Shown here: positions 25,072 to 36,572 of the stretch, piece after piece
How positions within the stretch are numbered: position 1 is the first letter of the stretch
Layout: every line of letters begins with the position of its first letter
Assembly (NCBI RefSeq): GCF_000003855.2
Contig: NW_003101671.1
Span: forward strand, 1,013,279-1,077,278
Direction: 5' to 3'
Length of the DNA: 64,000 nucleotides
Source: Blastomyces gilchristii SLH14081
Taxonomy: Eukaryota > Ascomycota > Eurotiomycetes > Onygenales > Ajellomycetaceae
Notes under the pieces: generated by a model
The model's database searches: none
Told to the model about the DNA's origin: nothing
What the model saw: the letters and a program-made list of their open reading frames with translations, nothing else
Position numbers and translations under genes: made by a program

Positions 25072-25577
25072 TAGACTGACTATGTAACTGTGTCTGAGAC
25101 CAGGATCAGATTTTTTAATAGTTTTATTATCAATTCAACTGATTTCATTACACAGTTTTAACATTAGATAGTAGTTTCATACTGTCTCAGTGAGACTTAC
25201 TGTCTACTCTTATCACATTTTTTAAATGAGATCATGATTTTCACTTCTCAATTTAAATTATTTTTATTACTTTAAATAACTTTAAATCTCATTTGAGTGT
25301 TATCAAAAAGTGTTACTTTTTAAAAAATTAAAAATAGTCTAAAAAAAACCTTAAAATGTCTAAAAATAGTCACTTTATGTCAAGAATGAGACTAAATGAA
25401 ATCAAATGAGATCACTTTCTCATTTTTTTCAAGTCATGGTTTCATTTTAAGATCTCATATATAGTCACTTTGCATGTTTTTTTAATGACTAGTCTCAGCG
25501 AGATTCATGTCAAGAAATGTATGAGACCAGATCAAATGAGATCAAATATGAAATTCATAATCTCAGCGGCTAGTCTA
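25072..25577 (+). mobile_element. hAT-like MITE copy 4 (506 bp)
   Basis: Runs from TAGACTGACTATG to GCGGCTAGTCTA. Flanks GCATATAC (25,064-25,071) and ATATATAC (25,578-25,585) match as an 8-bp duplication with two transitions. The empty site survives in copy A (about 599-611) and in copy C (about 61,240). Confidence 0.88.
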
Positions 25578-27143
25578 ATATATACTGAATTATAAGTGTT
25601 CAGCTCTGAGTAACTTCTGCTGTTATTTATCTAATTCTGCATCTTCTTCTTCTTTCATTTCTTCTATCTCTGTTCTTTCTATCTTGACTTCTGATTCTGC
25701 AGATTTTGTACTCTTCTTCAATTTTTCTACTCACGTGCATACATATTTCTATATTGGCATTTCAGTCAATCTTGTGATAAATGACATTAATATCATACAC
25801 AGAGTGATAGAGAAATCAGAGACATGTACAGTGTTATTATAAGAGTGGCTTACAGCTCTTGAATCTCTTGCAGATCTTGAGTTTTGAGATTTTCTTTATT
25901 TTTAATGTTTTTTGAGTGATGTGATGTTGGAAATAGATTAAATATATGACATATAAAAATGAATGAAGTGTGTATAATAACATTTGTCTTTTACAGCTGA
26001 CTCTTATAGTTGATAACTAATTCATTATCTCTTCTCTTTTCTTATACTTTTTTTTTGTCTGCTAGTCACTACTCTTACATAATCTCTATATAGTACAGTG
26101 TTCAGTGACTAGATTCAGCAGCTTTTATCTTTTATAATTCTGTCTTACACATTATACTGTCTCTCTTCACCTGCTTAGATTACTATAGTAAATAACTTAT
26201 TAAAACTAATCTTATCTGATCTCTGAGTATTCTCAGAGATTGAGATGACTTGATATCACATATCTGCAGATGTTTCAGATGATTCATTCTCTGTTATCTC
26301 TGTGATTAAACTAATATAAATAGTTAAATTCAACTCTGAATTTCTTTTTCTTCTGCAATCTGACTTATATACAAGTCTGCTGCTCTGAGACTGCTCTTTA
26401 TCACATTGCATTTACTATCTGTGATGTGTTATCATATAACTGACTACAGTCTCATCACTTATTAAAGTATGATATTTATCTAATTTCTTTATTTCTTCTC
26501 ATTCTTTTCTTATAATTATGAAAAGATTGAAATAAGTAAGATTATCTGATTCATAAGCATCTATGATTTCTCTTACTTTGTGACACTTTTCAATTATAAG
26601 TCTCTTCTTTTTCAATACTGATAATAGTGCTGTAGATAACTATAATCTGCTCAGATCTTATATCTTTACTTTTATAAGATATGAATTATTTATTAAGTTG
26701 TATAAGATCTGTTCCTCTGATTCTTTCAATGTGTATATTCTCAGAGAATGTGATTTGAGTATTTTATATAGCTCAAATCATCTAGATTGAAACTTCTCAG
26801 AACTTTTATTATATATAAGAACTCATATTCTTATCTTAAGACTTAATTTCTTAACTAGTGAGTCTCATATTCTTTTCAATTGAATTGCTCAGTTCAGAAG
26901 TAACTTGTTAGCTTTTGCATGTGTGTGACTGATCTCTTTCAATCTTGATTCTATGTTTGTAACTGCTGTGTCTGTAACTGTTGTTTCTGCTGTATCTGCA
27001 ATCACTGTTTTCTTTCTCATCTTTTTCAAAGCATTCTCTGGGATGCGCGGATGCAATTCATACAACAGGTAGAATGATGAATACTTGAAGACTGTATACT
27101 GCTGAATTCATGTGACTAATAGCATCTGACTGAGATATTCATC

Positions 27144-27869
27144 TTATAATCTCATAGACTTGCTCACTAGATATTTTATCAGTATATTACTCAGAATTTC
27201 ATTCAAGTATTTCATCTTTTTATTTATCTGTGAATAATATAATATTGTTCTACAATCTCTTATCTGTAACTGGCTTATAAAATGCCTCATCACTTCTTCT
27301 ACAAGATTTATATTATTATCAGTTAGAATCTCACACAGTATTCTATAGTTAATATAAATCTCATTGTGTAGAAACTTTATCACTATCTTCTCTATCATCT
27401 CTGAAACTGCTTTCATAACTGATCAGTCAGTAGTGTAGTCAATAGCAGTGATTATTCAACAATTTTCATTTGATATTCATGATAATATGTCTATAAGATT
27501 CACTTCTCATTATTTAAATAGTTGTATTATATATTTTATCTGATATTATACTTTCTTATATTCTAACTCTTTCTTAGATTCTTTCACAACCTGATAATTC
27601 AGACACTTGTAAGTATATATCTGAATATTCTCAGTCATGCTTGATCAGTACACTCTTGATTTGAGTATTCTCATGAGTTCAGAACTTTCTAAGTGACTGA
27701 ATTTCTTGTATATACAAGTTATCAAGTTATATTTAAATAAATGTTCTAGATAGAGAGCTTCTGCATATTCTAGATCATGATAAAGTATAATATCATTTTT
27801 CAATTTTCTCAGCTTGAAGTTTAGAAGCATCTCTTCTATTACTTTTATAAGATACTTATCATTCAACAT
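27144..27869 (-). pseudogene. Integrase relic of gypsy-1 copy B
   Basis: 27,645-27,869 matches the N-terminal zinc-binding region up to LKSRVY. 27,144-27,416 is the core, with EILTDNNINLVEEVMRHF and QINKKMKYLNEIL in the places where Ty3/gypsy integrases have the second Asp and the QTN...LNE block. Stops interrupt the pieces. Confidence 0.75.
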
Positions 27870-30759
27870 CTTATCATTCTTTAAGTGAGAGATTATTGTA
27901 TTTACTCATTCTGATTTCTTACATTTTCTCAGTATATTTAATACAAACTTCTCTTGTATCTGATTCACAGAACTCTTATTCATGAAATCAGATCTGTAAC
28001 TGATTGCATTAAATATCACAGTATTCAACTTCTTTCAGTATTTGATATTAAGATTATATACTTAGAACTCTGAGATTCAACATACTAAGTGTTTAAAAGA
28101 TTTCATTATCAATTGTAGATAGACAAGACTTTTATAATCTGTGATCACTGTTATTGTATACTTATTATTAATATATCTATCTTATAATATCAGTATGTGC
28201 TTGATCACTAGTAATTTCTTTTCATACACTGAGTAATTGAGCTCAGTACTTAATAGTTTTCTATTATCATATATCATTAAATGCAGCTTGTCATTCTTAC
28301 TCATCTGTAGAAGAGTATCTTCAATAGCTTATTCAGATATATCTGTCTTAATGTAGAAAGATTTATCACAATCTGATTGAATAAGCACTGAGAATATTAT
28401 TATACATTCTCTCAGTGTGAGAAAAGCCTTCTTACATATAATATTTCAGATAATTGAATAAAACTTCTTCTTTTACAGATTTGTATCTATTTCTCTTAAG
28501 AGATCTAAGAGTGATACAGATATTCATGTGAAATTCTTGATAAATCTGCAGTAATATAAGATCAAGTTAAGAAACTATTATACATAATATATATTTCTCA
28601 GTCACAGTTAATTTACTATGATATTCAATTTCTCTGAAATAAGATGTATACAGTCATCACTCACTATATATTCTACAAACTTTAGCTCTTTTATTTCAAA
28701 TATATACTTTGCTAATTTAATATAGAGCTTATACTCTGTCAGAGTTATAAGCACTTTATCAAGATACTTCAGATATTTATTATATGAGTTTGAGAAGACT
28801 AGAATATTATCAAGATATATAAGATATAAGATTTCATTCTATTTATAAAGAATTATATTCATCATTATTTGAAAGATAGCAGACACATTTGTCAAACTGA
28901 ATAATATTATCAGAAATTTGAACTTCTCTTATTATATATTAAATACAGTTTGTGAGATTAACAGTTCATTTACACAGATCTATCAGTATTCTGAGAGAAG
29001 ATTAATCTTTAATAGATATTAAGTGTTTTCAACTATATTTAACTGTTGTTAAATCTATGACAGTGAATATTCATTCTTGATTATAAGCTTATTAAGTGCT
29101 TAATAATCAATACACATTCATCACTTCTCACTTACCTTTTTCATAAATAGAACTGAAAAGCCTTATATACTTGATAAGAGTTATATGAGATCATATTCTA
29201 GAATGTCTGTGATCTGATACTTCTGTTCTTTAAGATGTATTTATGACAGAGAATATGCATTCTGATTGACTGATTTCACATCTCTTATATCAATCTTATA
29301 TACAAATTCTTGTTTCAGCAGTAATTTCAGTGAAAGATCTGTTTAGAAAATCTTTTCATACTTCTTCAGAAGCTTCTTCATATATTTATTCCTTTATATA
29401 TTCTTTATCTTAGTTTTCTTCACTTCTAAGTTTCATATGATATACAGAATGCTTTCAGATGAGATCTTGTAAATTATTCTCTTTACTTATTAATATATAA
29501 GCAGATTTAACTCTTCTATATCAGAGATGTGAAATGTTCTTCTCATATCAGTTGATAAAATTATATGAACTGTTTTCTTCTTATCAGTTAACTATATATA
29601 ACATGTACATCATTGAATCTGTGAATTGAATCTTTGAAATTAATTAAGTCTGAGAATAAGATTATATTTCATGTTCTGCAGCTCTCATGTCTAAATATAG
29701 CAAGATCATTCTCTGAAGTACAAGAGAACTCTTACTCTTGCAGATAATATCAAATATCAGTTATCAGATAATCTTATATATTAAGAATTCTTCACTCAGC
29801 AGATCTCTTTCAGTCTTCAAATCATATAATTATTAATATATTATATAGAAGCTTCTGTATCTGTTAATACTTTTACAGTCATCTCTTAATTCTTATTCAA
29901 ATGCTCTTTATATATTAATATTTCAGATCTTAAGATATTAAGATAAGTATTTACTTTATCATTCTCATCTATATCTCATTCAGAAGCCTGCTTTCTCTTA
30001 ATATTTACAGAATTCAGAGAGTTATCTAACATAAGTATCTCTTTCACTTTGAAGACTTTTTATAGAATATCAGTGAGTGTCTTCAAGCTTACTAATTCTG
30101 CTAGTTTTTTAACTCTCTTACTTCTCTTAACTGTGTATACTATATACAATCTTTTGTATTATAATTTTAATATCTGTAGTTGAAGCAAGCTTAATACTTG
30201 CAATATCAAGATTTTCACTCAGAGAATTTCTTTTTCAGAGAATTCAGTGCTTTAATAATAGTATTCAAATCTAGATTTATTATATTCAGATATATAGCTT
30301 GTATTGTAGAAGTCTGATTATCTGTTCTTCATTAAAGTATACTCAATTGCAGTATTTTCTGTCACAGTTAACTTACTTATTCTTATATAATAAGAATATT
30401 ATATACTTTCTTCACTGTGTCTGACTGTGAGATTAAGCATTTTCATTCTGCTCTTAACTCAGATATAAGATTATAAATAAAGATCTGTAAATAGAAAGAT
30501 GTTGAAAGCTTTTCATTCAATATAAGATAGTATAAGCTGAAGTGTGTAAAGTATGATGTAAGATTACTTACTTATCTATACTCAGTGAAGCATTTATAAC
30601 ACTTATTTTATATATTCACTTTCTCAAAGTTGTACAAGATTCATTTAAAAAACTCATTTTATATTTATAAGAATGAATATTATTTCAGATCTATAAGATT
30701 CATCTTTTCATCAGTTATTTACAATAACTTCACTTTTTCATGTAGAAATACAGCAGATC

Positions 30760-31150
30760 TGTGACGTGCTTCTGCTCTCTATTCAAGTCAATTCTCTATT
30801 CAACTCTAGCTTTCACTTCATCTCTTGCTGTTTTCTGAAGCTTTCACTTCTACCTTCTCTCTCTGCTCTTTTCTTTATATGTGATCACTTCTTCTATGAG
30901 AGCTTTCACTTCTTCTCTACAGAGCTTTCATTCTTCTCTTCATATGTGATCACTTCTTCTATAAGAGTGTCTGCTTCTTCTCTACAGAGTCTCTGTTCTT
31001 CTCTTCATAGGCGATTACTTCTTCTACAAGAGTTAATCTCTATAAAACAATCACTGTATATATAAGGGGCGGACGCCCATCACTCATCTTTTAGAGAATC
31101 AGACAAGTTTTTACTCTTATATCTGACTCTACGTAGCAGCATACGCTACA
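30760..31150. repeat. Solo LTR (391 bp) inside gypsy-1 copy B
   Basis: Insert runs TGTGACGTGC...ATACGCTACA (TG...CA) and is bounded by AGATC on both sides (30,755-30,759 and 31,151-31,155), a 5-bp target duplication. The site is empty in copies A (about 6290) and C (about 49,950). No internal region remains, so it is a solo LTR of another retroelement family. A TATATATAAGG stretch near 31,053-31,065 may be its promoter TATA box. Confidence 0.87.
30876..31030 (+). repeat. 65-bp tandem repeat within the solo LTR
   Basis: About 2.4 units starting near 30,876, 30,941 and 31,006. Each begins with a GTGATCACTTCTTCTA-like word and continues with CT-rich DNA. The CT bias keeps a plus-strand Ser/Phe-rich frame open, which I regard as non-coding. 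Confidence 0.75.
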
Positions 31151-32156
31151 AGATCTTAAGACTTGTTGAAATTCTGTTAACTGTCTGTCTATAAGTTCAC
31201 ATTCAATTCAATAATATAATTGAATCTGACTTAGTCAGCTGATTACAGTATCATTTTTTCAGTCATTATTAAAGCTTAATAACTCTGACAGATCTCTCAG
31301 CTTAATATATTTCATATTCAGATTCTCATTCTGTACAGCAGTTTTAGATAATGTATACACTTCTGAAGAGATCATGAATAATTATAATAAGATCTTCAGA
31401 TTCAGTGTAATTATCTATCTGTATAAATGTTCAATTTCTCACTATAGATCTATAATCTGATTTTCTCTATTCTTATTAATAATAATAATTGCATCAGTGA
31501 AGCTCTTTATAGTGAATACTTAATCTGCAGTGAATGTTAATTATTATTTAACTTTCATCTCAGTCTGTCACTGCATACACAAGACCTTGATTTTGTTTAG
31601 AATTCTCATATATATATGAAGCTTCAATTTCAGTTCAGTGATTTCAGCTGTTTTTCTTACTATTTTGAGTAAATTCTCTGAGAGATTCTGCATATCTTTC
31701 AGTTCAGATAGTAGAGAAGAGTGTTATTTATATTAACTAAAAGAGGTATTTATTTCAGTGATTTCTTATTAATTGTACAATATCTATTATTATATCACTA
31801 TATCATTATATGATTTCTGTTATTATTATATAACTTCAGTGATAATTATCTTCTCTTTTTATTCTTCTTTTAAGTAGAGAGTGAACTTCTTTAAATCTGA
31901 TTCACTACTTTTATTCTCTTTCTCATATCTCATCTATTTATATCTCATACATGGCATTCATCTGAGTGTGAAGTTTTTCCTTAATAAGTAAAACAGTATT
32001 AATTAAATACTCTTTTACTTATCACTCTTTATACACTATCTTTTGAGATATTTTTAGAATCACACTGACATGATAACTATGAATTACTTTATAGATAGAA
32101 TTATCACATTCTGAAGAAGTCTGTACTTCTCACCAGTTTTTAGACATGCTATTAGA

Positions 32157-32323
32157 TGTGATTCAAAGATTGCTTGAGTCAGTGTATAATTACAGACATA
32201 CACTAGCTTCTTATATACTGTATACTAAATTAACTGATGGCTGCTATGACCTCTTTACATTCATAAGTGAGTTCAGAAGCAGTTGTGTTATTATTCAGTA
32301 ATTATACATTCTTCTAAATTATA
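32157..32323 (-). repeat. 5' LTR of gypsy-1 copy B
   Basis: 167 bp, plus strand TGTGATTCAAAG to CTAAATTATA (terminal CA changed to TA). Followed directly by CTGT, the proposed target duplication. Confidence 0.88.
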
Positions 32324-32329
32324 CTGTAA

Positions 32330-33760
32330 TATTTACAGAGACACTCTGTTGACTGAGCTGAGTTATCTGTAACAGGCTTATAGTCTCACTCTGCTTTCTA
32401 TACAAATACTTCATCTCTTTCTCTATCTTACAGAGTCAGTGCATCTTTATTCACAGCTGTAATAACTTTAACTTTATAATCTTACTATTACTCATCTCAT
32501 CATTCTTCTCTTCATTCTTCAGAGTTATAAATATTGTCTATTTCTTTTTAGCTGAATCAGACAGCTCAGTTATCTAATTTAGCTTTATACTGATAGCTCA
32601 TTTCTTTCTCTTTCTCTTTCTCTTCTCATTCTTCTCTGCAGTGATTGTATTGACAGAGACAGTAATCTGCTGATTCTCTGTTATTTATATATCAGTATAT
32701 ACATTTTATATATATATTTTACTAATGAATTTACATACTGTAGAGATAATTCATTACTTATTAAATTACAAGCTGCAGTATTTACTTAGTAAATTGTAAT
32801 AATAATTTACACAGACTCTCTTCAACATACTGAAGATTATAACACATTTAATAAACAGATTATAACTCTTCTCATATGAGCTGTATAATAAGATAACTTT
32901 GATATCATAGCTGTGAACAAGTGCTGATTCTATATTTATTATTCTTTTTAGCTGAGACTTAAAATTCTTTTTATACAGTACTATATCTCTTTTAAACTTT
33001 ATCTCTTATAGCTGTATAATAATCTTACTATTATTCTTAACAATCTGTTCTATCAGCAGCTGTAGTCTATATTCAGGCATTCACACATTGACAGGCTGCT
33101 GGCATGACTGCTGAAGAGCAGATGCAGATGAGTTAGCAGGCTGCTGAGACTGCTGAGAGTGAGATAGAAACAGATTGACAGGTAACATTAGACTGACTGT
33201 GTAACTGTGTCTGAGATCAGAATCAGATTTTTTAATAGTCTTATTATCAATTCAACTGATCTTATTACACAGTTTTAACATTAAATAGTAGTCTTATACT
33301 GTCTCAGTGAGACTTACTGTCTACTCTTATTATATTTTTTAAATAAGATTATGATTTTCACTTCTCAATTTAAATTATTTTTATTGCTTTAAATGACTTT
33401 AAATCTTATTTAAGTATTATCAAAAAGTGTTACTTTTTAAAAAATTAAAAATAGTCTAAAAAAATCTTAAAATGTCTAAAAATAGTAACTTTATACTAAG
33501 AATGAGACTAAATAAGATTAAATGAGATCACTTTCTTATTTTTTTCAAGTTATGATTTCATTTTAAGATCTGATATATAGTCACTTTGCATGTTTTTTTA
33601 GTAACTAGTTTCAGTGAGATTCATATTAAGAAATGTATAAGATCAGACCAAATGAAACCAAACATGAAATTCATGGTCTCAGCGGCCAGTCTAGACAACA
33701 TAAGCTGCTGAGTCTCTAGAGCTTGCTGAGCTTGCTCTGCACTATTATTAGCTATAATTT
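32330..33760 (-). pseudogene. Unrecognised Q-rich coding relic, split by a MITE
   Basis: On the minus strand a Gln/Ala-rich frame (NNSAEQAQQALETQQL, right of the MITE at 33,189-33,693) continues on its left side with HSQQSQQPANSSASALQQSC and then with a mutated but protein-like stretch (IEQIVKNNSKIIIQL, LYKKNFKSQLKRIINIESAL). The join across the MITE keeps the sense, so the MITE landed inside a coding sequence. I do not recognise the family. It could be a second gene of the neighbouring Helitron, a transposase or a host gene overtaken by mutation. Confidence 0.4.
33189..33693 (+). mobile_element. hAT-like MITE copy 5 (505 bp)
   Basis: Ends TAGACTGACTGTG and GCGGCCAGTCTA. Flanks GGTAACAT (33,181-33,188) and GACAACAT (33,694-33,701) form an 8-bp duplication differing by two transitions. 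Confidence 0.88.
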
Positions 33761-34100
33761 CATCATTTCTGAGCTGTTTTTTTTTGATTTTTTAATAGTT
33801 CTCTATTTACATTCAGTCATTTTATCTGCTTCAATGTTTTAAGAATTGATAGATGTAAATTGTAACATTTCAAATGCTTGCTATTTGATTGTAATTGCTA
33901 TATTCTCTATATAAGCTGTCTGACATTTAATTACACCTCATTTAGAGCTTCTACATTTACTCTATAACACTACTATAGTGTTATTCATCTTTTTCATCTA
34001 TATGATTATTCTCTATTAACATATTAACAGCTGTGGATTACATGGAATTCACCTATACAAGTCACATGCAGTTGTTCATATCTCATTACATTCGCCTGAG
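33761..34100. other. AT-rich boundary without a gene
   Basis: AT-rich DNA with no recognisable coding sequence. Composition switches to normal GC content near 34,090, around CGCCTGAGGGATTAAACAGCG. Confidence 0.45.
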
Positions 34101-36572
34101 GGATTAAACAGCGCGTTTTTCAAGCTGAATAAGTGAGCGTAAGCGAGCGATTGAGGCTTGTAATAATAATAATAATACTCATTATTATTAACTACCCTAC
34201 CCACCGCAGCCTTGCGCTAAAATATTTTCCCGCTGCAGCCAAGCCTCTGAGCTGGATAGCTTTGTCCCCGCTGGAATTTGGAAGAGCGCTTCCAGAATCC
34301 ACATTGCCGGGAAGGGGAAAATATGTACTCCGTACAGTACAGGTACTAACAACTATGTAGGCTGCAGGCCGAGCAGGAATATCACCGGCTGCCACGAACC
34401 CGCTGCATGATTATTACTATAGTACATGTACAGTACATACATCTACCTCGAGCGGTTCCCCGAACTGATTTATTTAGGCGAGCTTTAACGGCAAGTAGCT
34501 GGATCTGTTGGCAGAACTTATTTAAGTTAATGTGTCTACCTCACTATGAACTATTTATGCGATGGACTAATAAAATGGTAACTAATTGTTCTAAGTTGTT
34601 CCATATTCTGACCACACCACACTAACTCGCCATAGAAACAACAATTCAACTCGCCCTCCATTTTCCCAAATATCAGTCAAAACTCTAGCCTGAGAAATGT
34701 ACCTACCCTACCGTACCGTAGCGTCCGGTACGGTCCGGTCCCGCTACCCTGGGTCAATCCCGGTGCCATGGCCCCGGTTCGCTTGCCCCCCTCTTGCCGT
34801 ACCAATCCATAAGAACCCATCTGTCCATTCATTATTCATTTCATTTTCCCACATTACCCCTCGCAGAAACACCATGCTTCTATTTACATGCAAGGTGCCA
34901 ACCACTTATGCAAACTATAAACTGCTAGACATAAAACGATGGAGGGGGGTGGAGGGGATGGAGGGGTGGCGGTGAGAAGGCCCTTCCCAAAAAATGCGGC
35001 TAAAACAACTGAACTGGGTGTCCTTCCCGGGACAGTCCCCGAGTTCCCCATTTTCCGTCTCACTTGTTCCCAGGCATGCAACGCAAAGCATAGCATTGAC
35101 TGAATGAATGAGTCCATGAATGGACACATGAATGAATCCCGGCTGGATTTGGTATTGTTCTGTGTATTCGGAAAAGGAAAAATGGAATTAACCCTCCGGT
35201 GTGGTTCTACCGTTGCCGTGTCCCGACAGTATGGGAGAAAGAAACCAGGAAAGAAAAGGAAAAAGCCACTCTAGGCAACACTCCAAATGGACTTTCATGG
35301 TGACTTGTTGTTGCTCGAACTCGATGCCGCCAAAAGTCGGACGCAGGGGATTGGCATGGGTGGGAGCATGGATATGCTTGCTTGCAGAAGGCTGTGGGAA
35401 CTTGAAATCGGGTTGCAGTAGAGGAGGGCCGGACGACTTCTTCTTCTGTTCTGTTCTTCTCATATGTTCACAATGCCCGCGCTAGATGACAACCTCTCCT
35501 CTTCTGGAGTTTTCTATGTGTCCCCTTGCGGTTTCGAGTTGTGCACGGGTGCATGTTCTCTAGTGTCCTATTCCCTTCCATTGCTGCCATTTCGCCTCGA
35601 AAGTCCCCATCCCTGTCTATATATTGATGTCAATATATCAAGAATCCCCTAGCAGGGCTGAAGTAGATTCCAGAGACCGCTGTAGCTAAATAGTCAGTTC
35701 CTGAAGCTGTAAAGCGAGAAAGAGAGAAGCAAATCGTATCCTGTCGTATCATAATATGCCTCGTGGTTCAAGAAAAGAGAAGAAAAGCAAAAATAACCCC
35801 ATTCCCCTAGCCTAGAGAGCCTCCTTCCATGCTGGCTCACGTACCTAACTACTCACTTAAGAGCTGCCGCCTCAATAACCAAGCCTGCTCGCCCCCAACG
35901 CTCAACAATCCACTTCTCCCTCCACAACACTCGAGTCTCGTCCAAAACCCTCTTATCCCTTTTGCAATCAGCCAGCTTCATTCTTTTCTTCACCTTCTCC
36001 ATTACAACTCTGCCTGTCGAAGATATACCTGGTTCATCTCTTAACCACTTCCATCACAGGCGACTGAGGCTGTCGACACGAGAACATCATATATAATAAG
36101 CCTTTGGCTCCTTTATAGCCAGACTCTTTATCATAGAGGAGAAGGCCTGTCAGAGAGAAAAGAACCTCTCTCTCACTCACCTCTCACTCGGTCAGGAGAG
36201 GAATTGCAAAAACGCAGCTTGTCGAAGCTGGCCCTTGTCAGCTGTCCTAGTCCCACTCTGGCTTCTTCCAAAAGCTGCAGGACTTGTAAAAGAGCCAGTC
36301 TATCAGTGGGCTGAGGAAGCATTTCATAAAGGAGAAAGAATAAATAGAGAAGAAAGGAACGACGACAAAGACAGAGGAAACGAACACCATACTCGTGTGT
36401 TGTATTCGTTGATAGAAGCAACGAGCGGGAAACGACGCGTTTGCAATCTCTCTAATCTCTCATCCAGACACGTCTCAATCCACCTGACAACAGGGGACGA
36501 AAAATAAAACATAAACGTAAAAACACCCCTTCACCTTGGAATCAGCAAAAAGCAAAAGCAAAAGCAACAACA
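34101..36572. other. Long GC-island leader upstream of the 36.6-kb gene
   Basis: About 2.4 kb without a supported gene. It includes a (TAA)n tract near 34,160, CCGTACCGTA/CCGGTACGGT-like short repeats (34,705-34,745) and increasingly CT- and AAAGCAAAAGCA-rich DNA close to the start codon, typical of a fungal 5' untranslated region. Several short open frames lie on both strands; none shows domain motifs. It is probably promoter plus long leader of the downstream gene. Confidence 0.45.

Larger units (their letters stand above)
22659..32323 (-). mobile_element. Ty3/gypsy element gypsy-1, copy B (complete, mutated)
   Basis: Full-length element with 167-bp LTRs at 22,659-22,825 (3') and 32,157-32,323 (5'). 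The duplicated CTGT just outside both ends (22,655-22,658 and 32,324-32,327) is consistent with a 4-bp target duplication. Removing two MITEs and a solo LTR leaves about 8.2 kb. Minus-strand order: gag-like region (about 31.2-32.1 kb), RT (about 28.6-29.0 kb), integrase (27,144-27,869 and onward to about 26.9 kb), then about 3 kb of non-pol DNA before the 3' LTR. It is inserted between the Helitron relic and the Q-rich relic. Confidence 0.9.

Noticed and set aside
30766..31065. 99-codon Ser/Phe-rich plus-strand frame
   Set aside because: Lies entirely within the solo LTR and follows from CT-rich 65-bp tandem repeats.
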